Made by a program: the position numbers and the translations under genes | Notes under the pieces: generated by a model | Databases searched by the model: none | The model's input: only the letters and a program-made list of their open reading frames with translations | What the model was told of the DNA's origin: nothing | In this document: positions 25,571 through 38,477 of the stretch, one piece after another | Numbering within the stretch: position 1 is the first letter of the stretch | Layout of the letters: each line of letters begins with the position of its first letter | Origin: Cenococcum geophilum 1.58 | Lineage: Eukaryota > Ascomycota > Dothideomycetes > Gloniales > Gloniaceae | Assembly (NCBI GenBank): GCA_001692895.1 | Contig: KV748249.1 | Location: 310,001-374,000, forward strand | Direction of reading: 5' to 3' | DNA length: 64,000 nt

Positions 25571-28500
25571 TATNTATAACCTCTCGCGTAAAGAGCTTAA
25601 GATCCTACAGGAGTACCTTAATAGCTTACTAGAAAAGGGATAGATCTGGCCTAGTAAGTCGCCGTTAGGCGCGCTAATTCTCTTTATCCTAAAACTAGAT
25701 AGAACTATAAGGCTATATATAGACTATCGCGGTCTTAACAAGATTACAATTAAAAACCGTTACCTACTACTACTAGTTAGTAAAATGCTAGATTAACTAT
25801 CTAGGGCGAAGATCTTTACAAAGTTGGATTTATAAGACGCCTATTATAGGCTCCGTATTAAAGAAGGGGATAAGTGGAAAACCACTTTTAAGACCTAATA
25901 CGGCTACTTTAAGTATCTAGTAATACCTTTTAAGCTAGCTAATACGCTTACGACATTCTAATTGTATATTTATAGAGCCTTAGGGGGATTAGTTAACCGC
26001 ACATACGTTATCTATTTAGATAATATCTTAATCTACTTAGAAGACGAGGATTAACACAAGCAACATATCCGCGAAGTACTGGAACATTTAGATAATTAGG
26101 GCCTCTACGCTAAAGCGTTAAAGTATATCTTTAATACTAAGCAGGTCAAGTTCCTAGGTTACATTATAACGCCTATAGGTGTAGTTATAGACCTAGTACG
26201 GGTATAGACGATTTAAGAGTGGCCAGAGCTAGAGAGCTACTGGGATATTTAAGTATTCCTAGGCTTTACCAATTTCTATAGGCGCTTTATCTATAACTAC
26301 TTAGACGTCGCCTAATACCTATTTAACTATATTATGGAAGCTTCCTAAGACCCAACCCAAGGAGTAAAAAGCTTAAAGGCGGTAAGGAAGAAAACTAAGA
26401 AGGGACCAACTAAATAGTATAAGCCATGGTTATGGCCCGGAAAGGTTTAGGAGGCCTTTTAAGAACTTTGTATAAAGTTTACAGAAGCTCTATTACTGCG
26501 GCATTTTAACCTAGATTAGCTATTAATAATAATAACTAATATATCAAATTTTGCCCTTGCTGGTATCCTACTATAACCTAATAGGCATCCGGACGCTACC
26601 TAGCTCTATTAAAGACTAATAGTATTTTATAGCAGAAAATTCCAGGGACCTAAAGTTAGGTATTATACCCACGATAAGGAACTACTGGCTATAGTTAACT
26701 GCTTTAAACAGTGGTAATATTACCTTAAGCACGCGAGCCATACTACTTATATACTCTTAGATTACTATAATCTACGCTACTTTATAACTACAAAGGAGCT
26801 TATACCTTAACAAACCAGATAGGCAGAGGAGCTTACGTAATTTAATTTTAAGATTAAATATAAGCTAGGGGAAAATAACCCTACTAATAGACCGTTATAA
26901 CGGCTAGACTATGCTAAAGGCTTTAAAACGGGAGAAGGAAAACAGATAATAGATATCTTACTCCTTATATTATAGAATAAGCTCTAGGTATGGGATGCTT
27001 AAGTACCTATAGCTCTATGTATTAAGTCTTAAGCAGTGTAAGCCCTATTAGTTTCTACTAATATTCTAGCTAGTACCCGGTCCGTTACTAATAAGGGTCC
27101 AAATATACCTGGATAGGACGTCCCCAATACATTCTTAGAACCTAGTAATACACCATCCCTAATTGCTAAGCTATTCCCTTAAACTAATAGCGAAGCCATA
27201 GAGTAATCGGAACTTGGAGCCCTATAATAACTAAAGAACTTTAACCTTATAGCGGCCTTCCTAACGTATACGTATTAAAGAGTTATAAGATCTATAGTAC
27301 TATCTAGTTTTATACTTAAAGCAGTATAGGACAAAATAGCTTTTACCCGGGAACCATTTAAAGGGTTAACGGATTTTATCTATAAGGTGCAATAGAGGGA
27401 CGCTTTCTATGCCATTTTTAATACGGAAGTAGACTGGAAACATAACAGAAAGGAAGCTGCTAGGCGCTACTATTAGGAACTAGACCCAATAGGCCTACTA
27501 CATAAAGGTAGTAAGGTTTAGGTGCTATAAGAAGTAAATCTACAACAGAAGATTCTTATAAAGAATTACGATAATCCCCTAGGCGGCCACTATGGTTAAG
27601 TAAAAATAGTGGAATTACTTTAGCGTAAATACTATTGGCCAAGGCTTAATTAGGAAGTAAAGGAGTATATTAGCTATTGCAAGAAGTATTAAGTATATAA
27701 GATCCGTAGGTATAAGCCATAGAGTCTACTTAAATTAGTTCCCCCCGCTAGTAAGCTATAGCAATATTACGCCATAGACTTTATTACGGATCTCCTACTA
27801 TCTAAAGATGGCTAAGGACGAATATATAATTCGGTTCTCGTACTTATTAATAGGTTTTTAAAGTACGTCTAATACCTTCCCGTTAATAAGACGATTAACG
27901 TATAAAAGCTTGCCAACCTAATTAAGGAGAAATGCTTTCTTAAAGTAGAATAGCCGCACTCTATTATCACTAATAGGGGCAGCGTCTTTATAAGCCAGTA
28001 CTAGTCAAATCTATGCTTCCATTTAAAGATAGACTACTATTATAGTATAGCTTTCCACCCGTAGACGGATAGGTAAACGGAACGCCAGAATTAGGAACTG
28101 GAGTCTTACCTATGGATATATTTAAACTACTAGTAAGATAACTAGTGCGAGCTACTTCCGTATACGGAGTACGCTTATAATTTAAAGTAATATATATTAT
28201 ATAAGTATGCACTAATCCAGATTACCTATAGCGTCCAACTATTTGGGTTTAATAGTATACCCAACAATCACTGGCTAAAGCCGCATAATTAGTTATGGGA
28301 TCCTACCAGGAAGTTTAAGAATATCTACCAAAGAGTATAAGGATACCTCTAGGAATAGGAGGAGCAATAGAAGCATGCAAAGCAGAGCCTACAAGATGCC
28401 TAAGAGTAGTAAAGACTTTGGTATAACCATAAGCACCAAAATAAGCATTTTGGAGTAGGCGATGAGGTTTTATTATGTTTAACGAATATTAAGACCCGTT

Positions 28501-28869
28501 AACTATTAAAGAAGCTTAATATAAGATACCTAGGTCCCTTCTAAGTTAAGGAACGAATTAGCAAGCTAGCCTATTGTCTTTAGCTACCCCTATCTATAGC
28601 CCATATATATCTAGTGTTTTACATAAACCTACTAGAGCTATAGCATAGACTACTGCCGGAAAAGAACTTCTATCTAGGCCCAATTAAATACCCTAAGGTA
28701 GTAGGCGAGCGGTATAAGGTTAAAGCTATACTACGTTATAAGTCTGTTAAGAACAAGCTTTAATTTAAAGTCAAATGGCTAGGCTAGCCTGTTAAGGACT
28801 CTATATAGGAACTAGAGGATTACCTTAATTATTATAAAGATATTCTAAAAGAATATTGGGACTAAGGTC

Positions 28870-31230
28870 TATAATCTATAAATTATAGAAAGCGCTTTAA
28901 TACTATGGTGTCATCGCGACCTATAAAGAAAACTCGCGAAAAGAGTAAATAGGTTAAATTAGATATGAAATGGATAAGCTCTAGAAACCATAAGGATTAA
29001 GGCTATATAGCCTAAGGCAGGATGGGTCCTTAGCCTTTTTACGTATATAGCATAGAGTTAATAGGGCATTTTGCTAGAATTATATTCCCATTCATTAATC
29101 TATACCAGAAATATTATTTTTAGGGCTCCCAAGCCCTTTCTAAAAGCCTTCTAAGGCCTTTTTAAGTACCTAATTAAGGTCCTTAATTGCTACTATATAT
29201 AAGAACGAATCCTAAAAGTCCAAACCACAAATGCCTAATCTGAAAAGCCACTACGCCCCATTATCATCAGGAGTAGGATTAGTATCTATTGGGCTACTAA
29301 GTAATGGCTAACAAGAATGGGATCTAGATACCTTAGTAGGCGTACAAGTAGGTATAAAAATAGGGGTAGGACGATGAGGTATAGCTAAAGCAGAGACTCT
29401 TAAATGCTTAACACTAATATTAGGTCTAAACTAATACTAATAAAGCTCTTATAGTGTAAGCTTATAGTTAATAAAGATACACTTAAGCCTAGAATAAATA
29501 GAGACATTAGCTGGCTGGTATAGTCCAGAACCACCGAGACCTTACTACGGTAACTGTCAGTTACCTATCTACTAGGTACCTAAAGGGTAACCTACCTAAT
29601 ACCGCATTATATTATGCTCTTTTAAAACTTAACGCGTATACGCGAACTCCTTCCTATAGTAGATGGCAACCTTCTTCTTATTACCCCCATCCCTTACCCT
29701 ATCCTTAGTATACTAACCTTACTCTTATATTAGGCGTTGCTAGCTAGCTTGCTGGGAATTATAGGTAGTGTAGATGGCTGTAGTATAGTCTTAAATTTGG
29801 CTAAGTTGTTTAGCATTTACGCTAGAATAAGAGAGAGCCCGGGTGATATAGTAGTTAAAGATATTAAAGAAACGTCGCCACTTAGGCCTAGGCTATTATT
29901 AAAGCTTAAAGTTAGCAATAGAAATCTATTAAGGATAGAAAAACTTACCTTAACGTAACTGCCGCTCTTAGTACGCATGCATCAATTATAAGGACTAAAG
30001 GTATTGGATTTAACGTAGTGCGTCTTATTACAAGCCTTTAAAATCCTATCATTAGATTTCTGGTCTTTCGAAGACGTATAGGCAAAATTATTTAGGTAGG
30101 ACTAGTACTAGTTACGGGTTAGTAGGGGTTAGGGTTTTATATGTAAAGGTAGGGCTAGGATACGCTGTGGAATTTACTTAGAAGAGTAGTTAGTAGGAGA
30201 ATGAAGAGGTATATTAAATTATTAATAAAAAAGAAGAAAATCTTAATAATATATTAAAGATACGTCCAAAATTAGACGACGGTTAATGGCGAAAAGTAAG
30301 GTGTTTAAGAAAAGGAGCAGCTTAATAAGTAAGGTGTCTTTATACTTTACCTTCTAATACCCTTCCGGTAAATAACCGTAACCTTGCCGATATAACTCCG
30401 TTATAATAGCGCTATTTAAAAGGAAGGAAACACGCGTATAAGTTATTTAACTATTACTTCCTTATAAAAACTGACTACGCGGCCAGGGGAAGGTAATTAA
30501 GACGTTAAATTAAAGATATATATGGGTTAAATTAGACCTAAAACAATACCACAGTATTAAAGAATAACGTTATAGACGTTTTTGATAATCGCACAATAGC
30601 TACAATTACTATCGCGAAATGTCCCTATTTACTAGGTAGTAGAGCTACGCTAAATATACGGTATAGAACTACTAGATTTAAAACTATATACACCAAATCT
30701 TAAAAGACAAGTCTCTTTAACTAACTAATTAATACCTTAACCGCATCTAATAACCTAAGGGTAAATACGGGAGCAATGCGTTAGTAACGTAGGGGATTAT
30801 AAGAAAAGGATTATAGACTATATTTTAGCAGTTAAAAACAACAGCAAGCCAAGGCTCTATACGTTAAATCCTATACCAAAGGTTTTATAGAACTATACTA
30901 GAACACTAAATTGCCTATAATACTTGTAATTAATTATAGACCGGCATAAAGGCTTAGAAGCAGAGTTGTATAAAAATCCCTATATTAGCCTAAGTAGTCA
31001 CCGGCATGCTTCTAGTAGACTTTTAATAGGTCTCCTAGCAATCCTCGCGTCTTTTCTCCAGTTATATTTTTTTCTTATTAAGGTTTTTTAGGAGTTTAAA
31101 GCAGGGGTTAGATAGATAGATAATATACAGCGGCATGCTAATACCTCTCCGATATCTCTCCGAACCTCTTCCGGGACAAGCCCTTATAATCTCCCTACCG
31201 TAAGGTAATGGCGATCGGGGGCCAACCGCA
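28870..31230 (+). other. Long unassigned 3' region of element C
   Basis: 2.3 kb between the chromodomain-like end of pol and the polypurine tract. I recognise no domain. One 73-codon open stretch (29737-29958) stands out in otherwise stop-rich sequence. It may be untranslated sequence or a relic of an extra 3' reading frame; there is no internal terminal repeat to suggest a further insertion. Confidence 0.5.
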
Positions 31231-31246
31231 AAAAGGGGGGGGGCAA

Positions 31247-31461
31247 TGTAAGGGATATTATTGCGGACACCTTGGGTTGCCCTTAGGACAACCCCCGGAC
31301 GCCCCTTAGATAGTTACTAGTCACGTACCGGAGGCACGTGCCCGTAGTATATAGTCTCCACAATCCCAGAGGCCTTACCTCCTCAAGGATTCGTCTCTCT
31401 TACCAATCTATCCTATTCCAATCGTGTCCTTATAGCCCCTTGTCTACAAGATCCCCTTATA
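31247..31461 (+). repeat. 3' LTR of element C
   Basis: 215 bases beginning TGTAAGGG. It is directly preceded by the G-rich polypurine tract and followed by TSD CCCCC. Confidence 0.92.
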
Positions 31462-34400
31462 CCCCCCCTTTAAGAAAGCCTGCCCTTAGGCTTTATATAT
31501 CCATATTACACTTATAGGGCATTCTTATCTTTATGCTCTTCTAGTAGCTTATTATCTTTATTATACTAGCATTCCATCTATTTATCTAGGTACTTTAGCG
31601 GTTTAGGTTTATTAGGGTAACGGCTATAGAACTTCTAAAGCTTATAGGGACTACCTATAAAGTTCTATATAGGGTACTAAGTAGGGTCTAGGTTATATCC
31701 TTTCTAGCTAATACAATACTTTAGCGTTCCCCTTACAAGTTTATAGGCTAGTATTTCTTTAATTTCCCATTTATCGTCGCCATTAACTTAAATCGGTAGG
31801 GGCGGTTTATTCTTTTATCTAGGTAATAGGTTATTTATAGCCTTTCGTAGCTTATCTAGCGAGAAGATAGGGTAGACCTTAATTAAATCCGGAAGTTTAA
31901 CCTTATATAAGTTGCCTACTTTGTTAAGAATCTTATATAGTCCTGCTATCTTATAGTCTAGCTTATGGCTAGGCCGTTCTATCTTTTAGTTCTTTATTAT
32001 AACCTAGACTATATCGCCTACGGTAAAGTCCGGCTCGCGTCTATACTTATTTGCCTATTATTCTATTAATTTCTGGGCCTTTTCTAGGTTTGTATAGGCT
32101 ACTTTCTAGGCTTCTTTTAAGCGTTTAGCGTACTGCTGGGCTTCCTTATAAGATAGTTTTTCACGTATGGTCTAGGGTCCTTCTGGTTTTTCCCAATTAA
32201 AGCTTATACGGGGTAAATAACCCATTTCTAACTAAATAGGTGCGAATCCTATAGAGTTATGGGGTAGGGTTACCTGGGCGTAGTCTATTAGGGGTAATAG
32301 TTTGCCCCAGTTGTCCTAGAAGTAGTTAATAAATAGCTAGAGTCTCTGGTCTAAGTATTAATTTATAATCTCCGTCTAACCATCTATTTGGGGGTAGTAT
32401 ACTATAGAAAGCTTTAGCCTAATGCCTAAGATCTAGGTAAACTCGTTCTAAAAGGCCGATATAAACTGCGGCCTATAATTAGATACGATAGTATCTAGTA
32501 GTCCGTAGATTCTATAAACATAGTAAATATATAGTTAGGCCGCCTCTTTAGCATTAATATTTTTGTAATAGGGAATTAAGAACAGGCGCTTACTAAAGCG
32601 GCTAACTAGAATTATAACTATATCGTATCCGTTGCGGTTTAGAGGCAGCTTATAGAAGTCTATAGAGATATACTACTAGGGGCGTTCTGGTATTAGGAGT
32701 AGCTTTAATAGTCCTAGGGTCTTATCTCGTAGAATTATAGACCTATAATAGTCGTTATAGTTCCGTATAAAGCGGTTAATATCTATAACCATTTTAGGCC
32801 AGTAGTAGCGCTCGCTAATAATTCTACGGGTTTTATTTTTTCCTAGGTAGGCCGTAGATACCTAGGCATATGCTTTAGCAATAAACCGGGTCCGTAGGTT
32901 CTGTTCCTCTGCTACCACTAGCCGTTTATAGTGCTTAAGTAGTCCATTTTCGAGGGACCATAGGCTAGTAACGTCCTTTGTCTTTTTATAGTACTCTTAT
33001 AGAAACGGGGCTATACGGTTTACCTGTAGCAGTTTATTAATAAGGTTAAGTTCCGTAGAGTTAATAGGATATATCTCGGTATCTATAGAGTCCGTACTTA
33101 GTTCTGTCCGTATTTAAGGGTTAAGGTATTTTAGTTATAGTAGCATCTAAGTCCGTAATAAGATCTTTGCGGCTACCTAATTGTTTAGGTCCTATCCACG
33201 CCTTATAAGGGCGTCCGCACGGTTTATAGCGCCTAGCCTATATATAATTAAGAAGTTAAACTAGGATAGGATGTCCGCCTATTGAGCCTACCGGGCCGTA
33301 AGGGCCTTTGTCGTTATGAAATATTCTAAGGCCTAGTAATCTAAAACTACCTGGATAGGTTCGGGGGTCCCTTTTAGCTATACTCGCCAGTACTAGAAGC
33401 TAAAGATAATAGCTAGCATTTCTTTATCGTGGATAGGGTAGTTTAGCTTAACGTCTATTATAGTCTTTAAATAGTATATAATAGGGTGCTATTTTCCGTC
33501 CGGTTGCTTCTAGGAGAAAACACCAGCTATTACGCTATCTAAGGTATCAGTTTCTAGCATTAAGGGCCGTTCTAGGTTAAAGTAGGCAAGTAGCGGGGCC
33601 GAGACTAGCCGTTTTTTAAGCTTGTTAAAGGCCTACTTACATATAGCGTTAAAGTAGAAGGGCTGGTCTTTTTAGGTAAGGCAGTTAAGAGGCCTAGTAA
33701 TCTTGCTATAGTCCTTAATAAAGTATCAGTAGAAGTTACAGAATCCTAGAAACGATTATACCCCCTTTACGGTCCGTAGGGGTGCCCACTAGGTAATTAC
33801 GGCCGTTTTCTCTAGGTTGGTCTTAATTCCATCTATACTAATAATAAACCCTAGGTACTTTGTACGCTTAACACTAAACTCTAACTTCTTAATATCGGCC
33901 TAGAGGCCAGCCTCGCGGAGCCGTTATAGGACTTTATGGATATACTCCTTATATTCCAGCTTATTCTTAGAGTAGATTATAATATTATCTAGGTAGGCCG
34001 TATAGAAGTTATTAAGGTAGTTAAAGAGTATATTATTTATATACCGCTAGTACGTAGCCAGTCTGTTAGTTAGTCTAAAAGAAAGTACCTTATATTTATA
34101 CGTTCCGTAGCGGGTCTAAAAGGTAGTAAGATCCTTAGACCTAGGGTTTATCCTAATTCGATAGAAGGCCTGGTGGATATTGAGCTTTATAAAGACCTTA
34201 GCTCTACTTATTTGGGCTAAAGTCTTATTAAGTAGGGGCAGCGGATAGCGGTCCTTACGGGTTATATTATTTAGCTTATAGTAGTTAATACAGAAACGGA
34301 GTCCTTTATTTGGCTTTTTGGCAAAGAGAATAGGCAAGTTAAAAGGGGCTTAGCTAGGCTTAATAAAGCCCTTATTTAAGTTGTCGATAAGGTACTACTT

Positions 34401-36821
34401 TATAGCCTATAATTTAGCAGTAGATTGCTGGTAAAGGGGGCTAAAGCTAAGGGTGTTTTCCTTGTCTGGCTTAATCTCGATCTTATAGTTATACGGTTAG
34501 TAAGGCGGGAGTATATTAGACGCTGCCTTAGAGAATATATCCTTAAATTTCCAATGTCAATAGGGTAGTTTCTGTTCTACTAGCTCCTCGTCTATAAGCT
34601 TACTTTCTTACCTACTAAGCTCGCTTTCCTTTTCTTTAATTATTTAATTAATTTCATATAAGCTAGTGGTAAAGGTAATAGTGTTAGGCTAGACTAAGTT
34701 CTGGTAGAATCCTATGGCGCTAATATAGCAAATATTAACTAGTGGGAGGTCCGTGGGTTTCTTTACAGCCGTTTATTAGACCGTATTTTGCGGTTTAGGG
34801 TTTATAGTCTTTCTTAGCTCCTATTCCATCTTCTATAAGTTATCCCTCTAATTTATCAGCTTAGTATAGCGTCTAATACTCCTTATTGTCCTTTATAGCT
34901 ATATAGGGCCTAAGTTCCCCGTGGGGGGCTTAGCTGGGTCGCTACTAACTCCCTAGGTTTCTAGTACGGGTGGCGTAGTATAGGTAGCTTAGGGGCGACG
35001 TAGTATACGGATCCGTTACTAATTACGCCGTACTTCTTTCTTAAAGGCCTGGTCCCTATGCATAGCATCGGCCTAGTAAATAGTATTTATCTAGGGCCGT
35101 ATAAGGTTCTCTATTATAATGCTAATTTCTTTTATAAAGGAAGGGGTTAGGGGTAGGGTTTTGGGCTAAATAAGCCGTCTATTCCGTACGTTGAGCTACA
35201 AGTCTAAATAGGTTAGCCATTTTCTCCCTAAGATTATATTATGGCTTCTAAGGTCCGTAATAAGGAAGGGGATATTATACTGCCTTTATCCGTTAACACG
35301 GAGGTAGATCTACAAGATAGTTATAATAGGTGGCCCTATCCGTCCGTTATAACCGCGAATAGGGATTGGTTTGGGCAGTTCTTTAAGGGGTATATTTAAA
35401 AAGTTAGCCAGTTTTACAGCGTACTTTATATTAATTAAGGTAAAGGTATTTGCTCCTAAGTTAGCTAAAGCAGAGGTTAAAACTTAATATCTATTGCGGA
35501 ATAAAGTATAAGGGATAGTGCAGCTTTTTTTACTAACTAGCCGACCTAGATCGATATATAATATATTAATCCCTTTTAATCCTAGAGAGAAGTCTTCCTC
35601 TAGGGTTCCTTTTTTTCCAGCTCCATACTATCCTCTTAGATTAACAGGACCTCGTTTATCTTTGCCTTTATTAGGCAGTTCCTTATAGGGTAGCCTATTT
35701 AACCGCACGAGAAGCAAGCTCCTTAATCGCTAAGGGCCTATATATAGGGGTCGCTGTATATAGGTTAGGTGTACACTAGGCCCGCAGTAGGGGTAGCTAC
35801 GCGGCTAGCTGCTAGGTTAACTATAGGAGTTACCAATCATGCTAGGGCACTATAGGCCGTACTTATAGTACTTGTGGCCTGGTTTATAAGGTTTCTAGTT
35901 TTTAGCCAATTAGCGCGTGCCTTAATTTAATAGAGGCCTTAGTTAATAGCTAGGCAATAGTCCGTAAGTTCCTTTAATATCTGTGCCGTAGTATAAGCTA
36001 GTAATACGGCCCGCTATAGGTCTAGGGTAAGCTTATTAAAGAGGTCTGGTAGTAGGTCTTCCTAGGGGATCTAGGCCTATCCGGCTAGGTATAGAAAGCG
36101 GGTTTAAAAGGCCGAAAAGGTCTCCGTTGTTTTTATGTTTAGGCTTTTATAGCTAAGGCGGGCGTTCTATACTTTAAAAGGGTCTTTATAAATAGAAGAT
36201 AAGTATTTAATTATTTCTTCTTTAGAGATAAAGGGGTCTATTAAGTCTTTAGTGTATTACAGGCGTAAATACGTCTAGGCGTCTCTGCTAGTACGGCCGA
36301 AAACATAGGCTATTCTAGCTTGGGCGTTAGGGAAGTGGTCTATATTAACTTTAAGCTTATCCTATAATTAAAGCTTCCAATTATTAAATATAGGGTCGGT
36401 TCCGTTTATAAGTAGTAGGGGATCCGCGACCTTTGCCGACCGCTTCGATGCTATATAGGCCTCGGTAGATCTATTAAGGCGCTAGGATAGGGCCTAAAGG
36501 ACTATAGTAAGTCTTTAGTTATCTAATAATAACTCATTATTAGATATAGGGGTATCTCTGGCTTCGAGCAGCTCTTACAGTCGTTTAATTTCGGTATTAG
36601 CAGCCGTAAGCTCCGCCTAGGGGATTAAAACGTTAATTATTTCTTCGTCTAAAGTATTTAAGGGTCCTATAGCTGCTTTACCTGCTACTATATTTTATGG
36701 CATGGTAGTAGGGGTATTAGGTAATTCTGGGTAATTTCTTTAGGGGTTCTGGTCTGTGCGTGTCTTATAGGTCCTTTCCTTAGGGTTCTGTTCTTATCCT
36801 TAGGGTCCTGTTCTGTATTCT

Positions 36822-37079
36822 TATAAATATATTTAAGTTCCTTCTTAGGAAGAAAGAGTAGAGTAAGCTTTAGATAATATTAGCGACTTGGTTAATTAAG
36901 GCACGGACACAGCAAGAGAGACGCGTAGGCCTATACGGTTAGATTGTCTATAAACAAGGATCTAAAGCTAAAGAAAGGAAAGGGGAAGAACGGAAGCACC
37001 GCTTAAAGTTATATACAATCCTCCGGTCACGTGACCGCACTTTGCCATTATATAACGGCAATTTGCCAGTGCCGTAATA
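36822..37079 (-). repeat. 5' (right) LTR of element D
   Basis: 258 bases from TATAAATATATTTAAG to GCCGTAATA. It is followed by TSD TAGCG and then the interior of X. Confidence 0.8.
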
Positions 37080-37094
37080 TAGCGTATAGTATTA

Positions 37095-37330
37095 ACTAAG
37101 GTGCGGCATACTGCCGTATTTAATAATGCGGTACGGTATACTACCGTATTTAATAATGCGATATAGTATACTACTGCATACTGCTATATTTAACAACGCG
37201 GTACAGCTAACTGCCGTATTTAACAATACGGTACAGCTAACTGCCGTATTTAACAATGCGGTGCAGCTAACTGCTGTATTTAACAATATGGTATAGTATA
37301 CTGCCGTATTTAACAATACAGTGCAGCTAA
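37095..37330. repeat. 30-bp minisatellite in X
   Basis: About eight copies of a ~30-bp unit containing CCGTATTTAACAATACGG, itself a near palindrome. It lies just to the right of D. Confidence 0.88.
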
Positions 37331-37514
37331 TTAAGCATTTTACACTTAATGCGCAATTAATATATAATGCCCTCCTCGTGCATTCTGTATATAATGCCCT
37401 CCTCGCGTATTTTATATATCTTGCTCTTCCTACGCACTTAATAGTATTTGCTTGGTTTATATAGTTAGTGCAAAATTATATTATTTTAGATAATTTAATA
37501 TATAGCGACGGTTC

Positions 37515-37557
37515 TCTTCTACCTGCCTACTTACCGACCTACCTGCCTGCCTGCCTA

Positions 37558-37588
<31 letters not shown>

Positions 37589-37765
37589 ACCTACCTGCCT
37601 ACCTACCTACCCGCCTGCCTGCCTGCCTACCTGCCTACCTGCCTACCTGCCTACCTACCTACCTGTCTGTCTGTCTGTCTATACCTACCTGTTTGTCTAT
37701 CTATCTATACCTACCCGTCTATGCCTACCTATCTGTGCCTACCTGTCTGTGCCTACCTGTCTATG
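37515..37765. repeat. CCTG/CCTA microsatellite in X
   Basis: Tetranucleotide tract, the reverse complement of the GGCA/GGTA tract of X'. It is followed by a GATCGAT.GATCGAATCG block as in X'. The 162-codon frame running through it is a repeat product. Confidence 0.9.
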
Positions 37766-37817
37766 TCACCTTNATTCGATCGATNGATCGAATCGTTTAT
37801 CGTGTTCGCTGGCTGGT

Positions 37818-37980
37818 CGTTCGAACGGTTGTCGTGTGGCTCTGGCGACGGTCGTGTGGCGATGACGACGGTCGTCTAGCTCTGGCGACGGTCATCTGGC
37901 TCCGGCGACGGTCGTCTAGCTCTGACGACGGTCGTCTGGCTCTGACGGTCGTCTAGCTCCGGCGACGGTCGTCTGCTGGC
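37818..37980. repeat. 20-bp minisatellite in X
   Basis: About eight copies of TCTGGCGACGGTCGTCTAGC, the reverse complement of the 20-bp unit of X'. The flanking unique block (37980-38115) matches X' 22960-23105 reversed. Confidence 0.9.
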
Positions 37981-38118
37981 TGTCGTTCTGGTGTCTTCCT
38001 AGGTAGGGAGGATGTAAGGAAGGGTAAAAAATGAGGTGGCTACCTAGGTGTATATAGGGGGTATACTTGGCAGAGGCACGTGTAGAGGCTATTGGGAATA
38101 TAGCGGGGACCCGATGCG

Positions 38119-38340
38119 GAGCTTCGTGTAGAGCCTCCGTACACAGAGCTTCGTGTAGAGCCTCCGTACGCAGAGCTTCGTGTAGAGCTTCCGTACGCAG
38201 AGCTTTATGTAGAGCCTTGTGTAGAGCCTCGTGCAGAGCTTTGTATAAGAGCTTCGTGCAGAGCTTCGTGCAGAGCTTCGTGCAGAGCTTCGTGTAGAGC
38301 TTCGCGTAAAGCTTTGTGCGGAACTTCGTGCAGAACTTTA
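38119..38340. repeat. AGAGCTTCGTG minisatellite in X
   Basis: First 27-bp units (AGCTTCGTGTAGAGCCTCCG plus TACGCAG), then 12-bp GCTTCGTGCAGA units. Related units occur at 53964-54075 and 54407-54560. Confidence 0.88.
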
Positions 38341-38477
38341 AACTTTATATAGAACTTTAGGAAAAAATTACTAGCATCTAATTTTACTTTTCTGCCATTT
38401 TAGCATTTTCTAGCATTTAGCTGCTAAATGCTAATACTTAATTATAAATGCAGCATTTGGCGGCTAAATGCTAGTAC

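Larger units (their letters stand above)
20808..31461 (+). mobile_element. Element C: Ty3/Gypsy chromovirus, plus strand, broken
   Basis: 10.65 kb including a 1.75 kb insertion (X'). The 215-bp LTRs are 20808-21022 and 31247-31461. The TSD is CCCCC (20803-20807 and 31462-31466) in the polypurine tract of D. A gag-like region lies at about 21.4-22.55 kb and continues at 24.3 kb. Reverse transcriptase is at about 25.65-26.3 kb and shows KLDL, YLxN/DILIY-type and FLGF.NFYRRF motifs. Integrase is at about 27.6-28.3 kb, and a chromodomain-like tail at 28.69-28.87 kb. A G-rich polypurine tract lies at 31230-31246. About 2.3 kb of unexplained sequence separates pol from the 3' LTR. Broken by many RIP-type stops. 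Confidence 0.9.
14763..37079 (-). mobile_element. Element D: Ty3/Gypsy retrotransposon of the A family, minus strand, broken
   Basis: Minus-strand Gypsy element inserted in X. Left LTR: 14763-14899 plus 20732-20798, with an internal shortening of ~55 bases. Right LTR: 36822-37079. The TSD is TAGCG at 37080-37084 and TAACG at 14758-14762, a one-transition difference. The body is 20799-20807 plus about 31467-36821. Gag lies at about 36.7-35.7 kb (reading leftward), protease near 35.5-35.2 kb, reverse transcriptase at 34.3-33.9 kb (open stretch at 34116-34337), integrase-like sequence at 33.0-32.3 kb, and a chromodomain-like tail at 31.7-31.5 kb. Copia-1 sits in its left LTR and element C next to its polypurine tract. 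It is whole in outline and broken by many RIP-type stops. Confidence 0.85.

Noticed and set aside
37468-37956. 162-codon open frame as a cysteine/leucine-rich protein gene
   Set aside because: It is a read-through of the CCTG/CCTA tract and 20-bp repeats, with no unique coding sequence.
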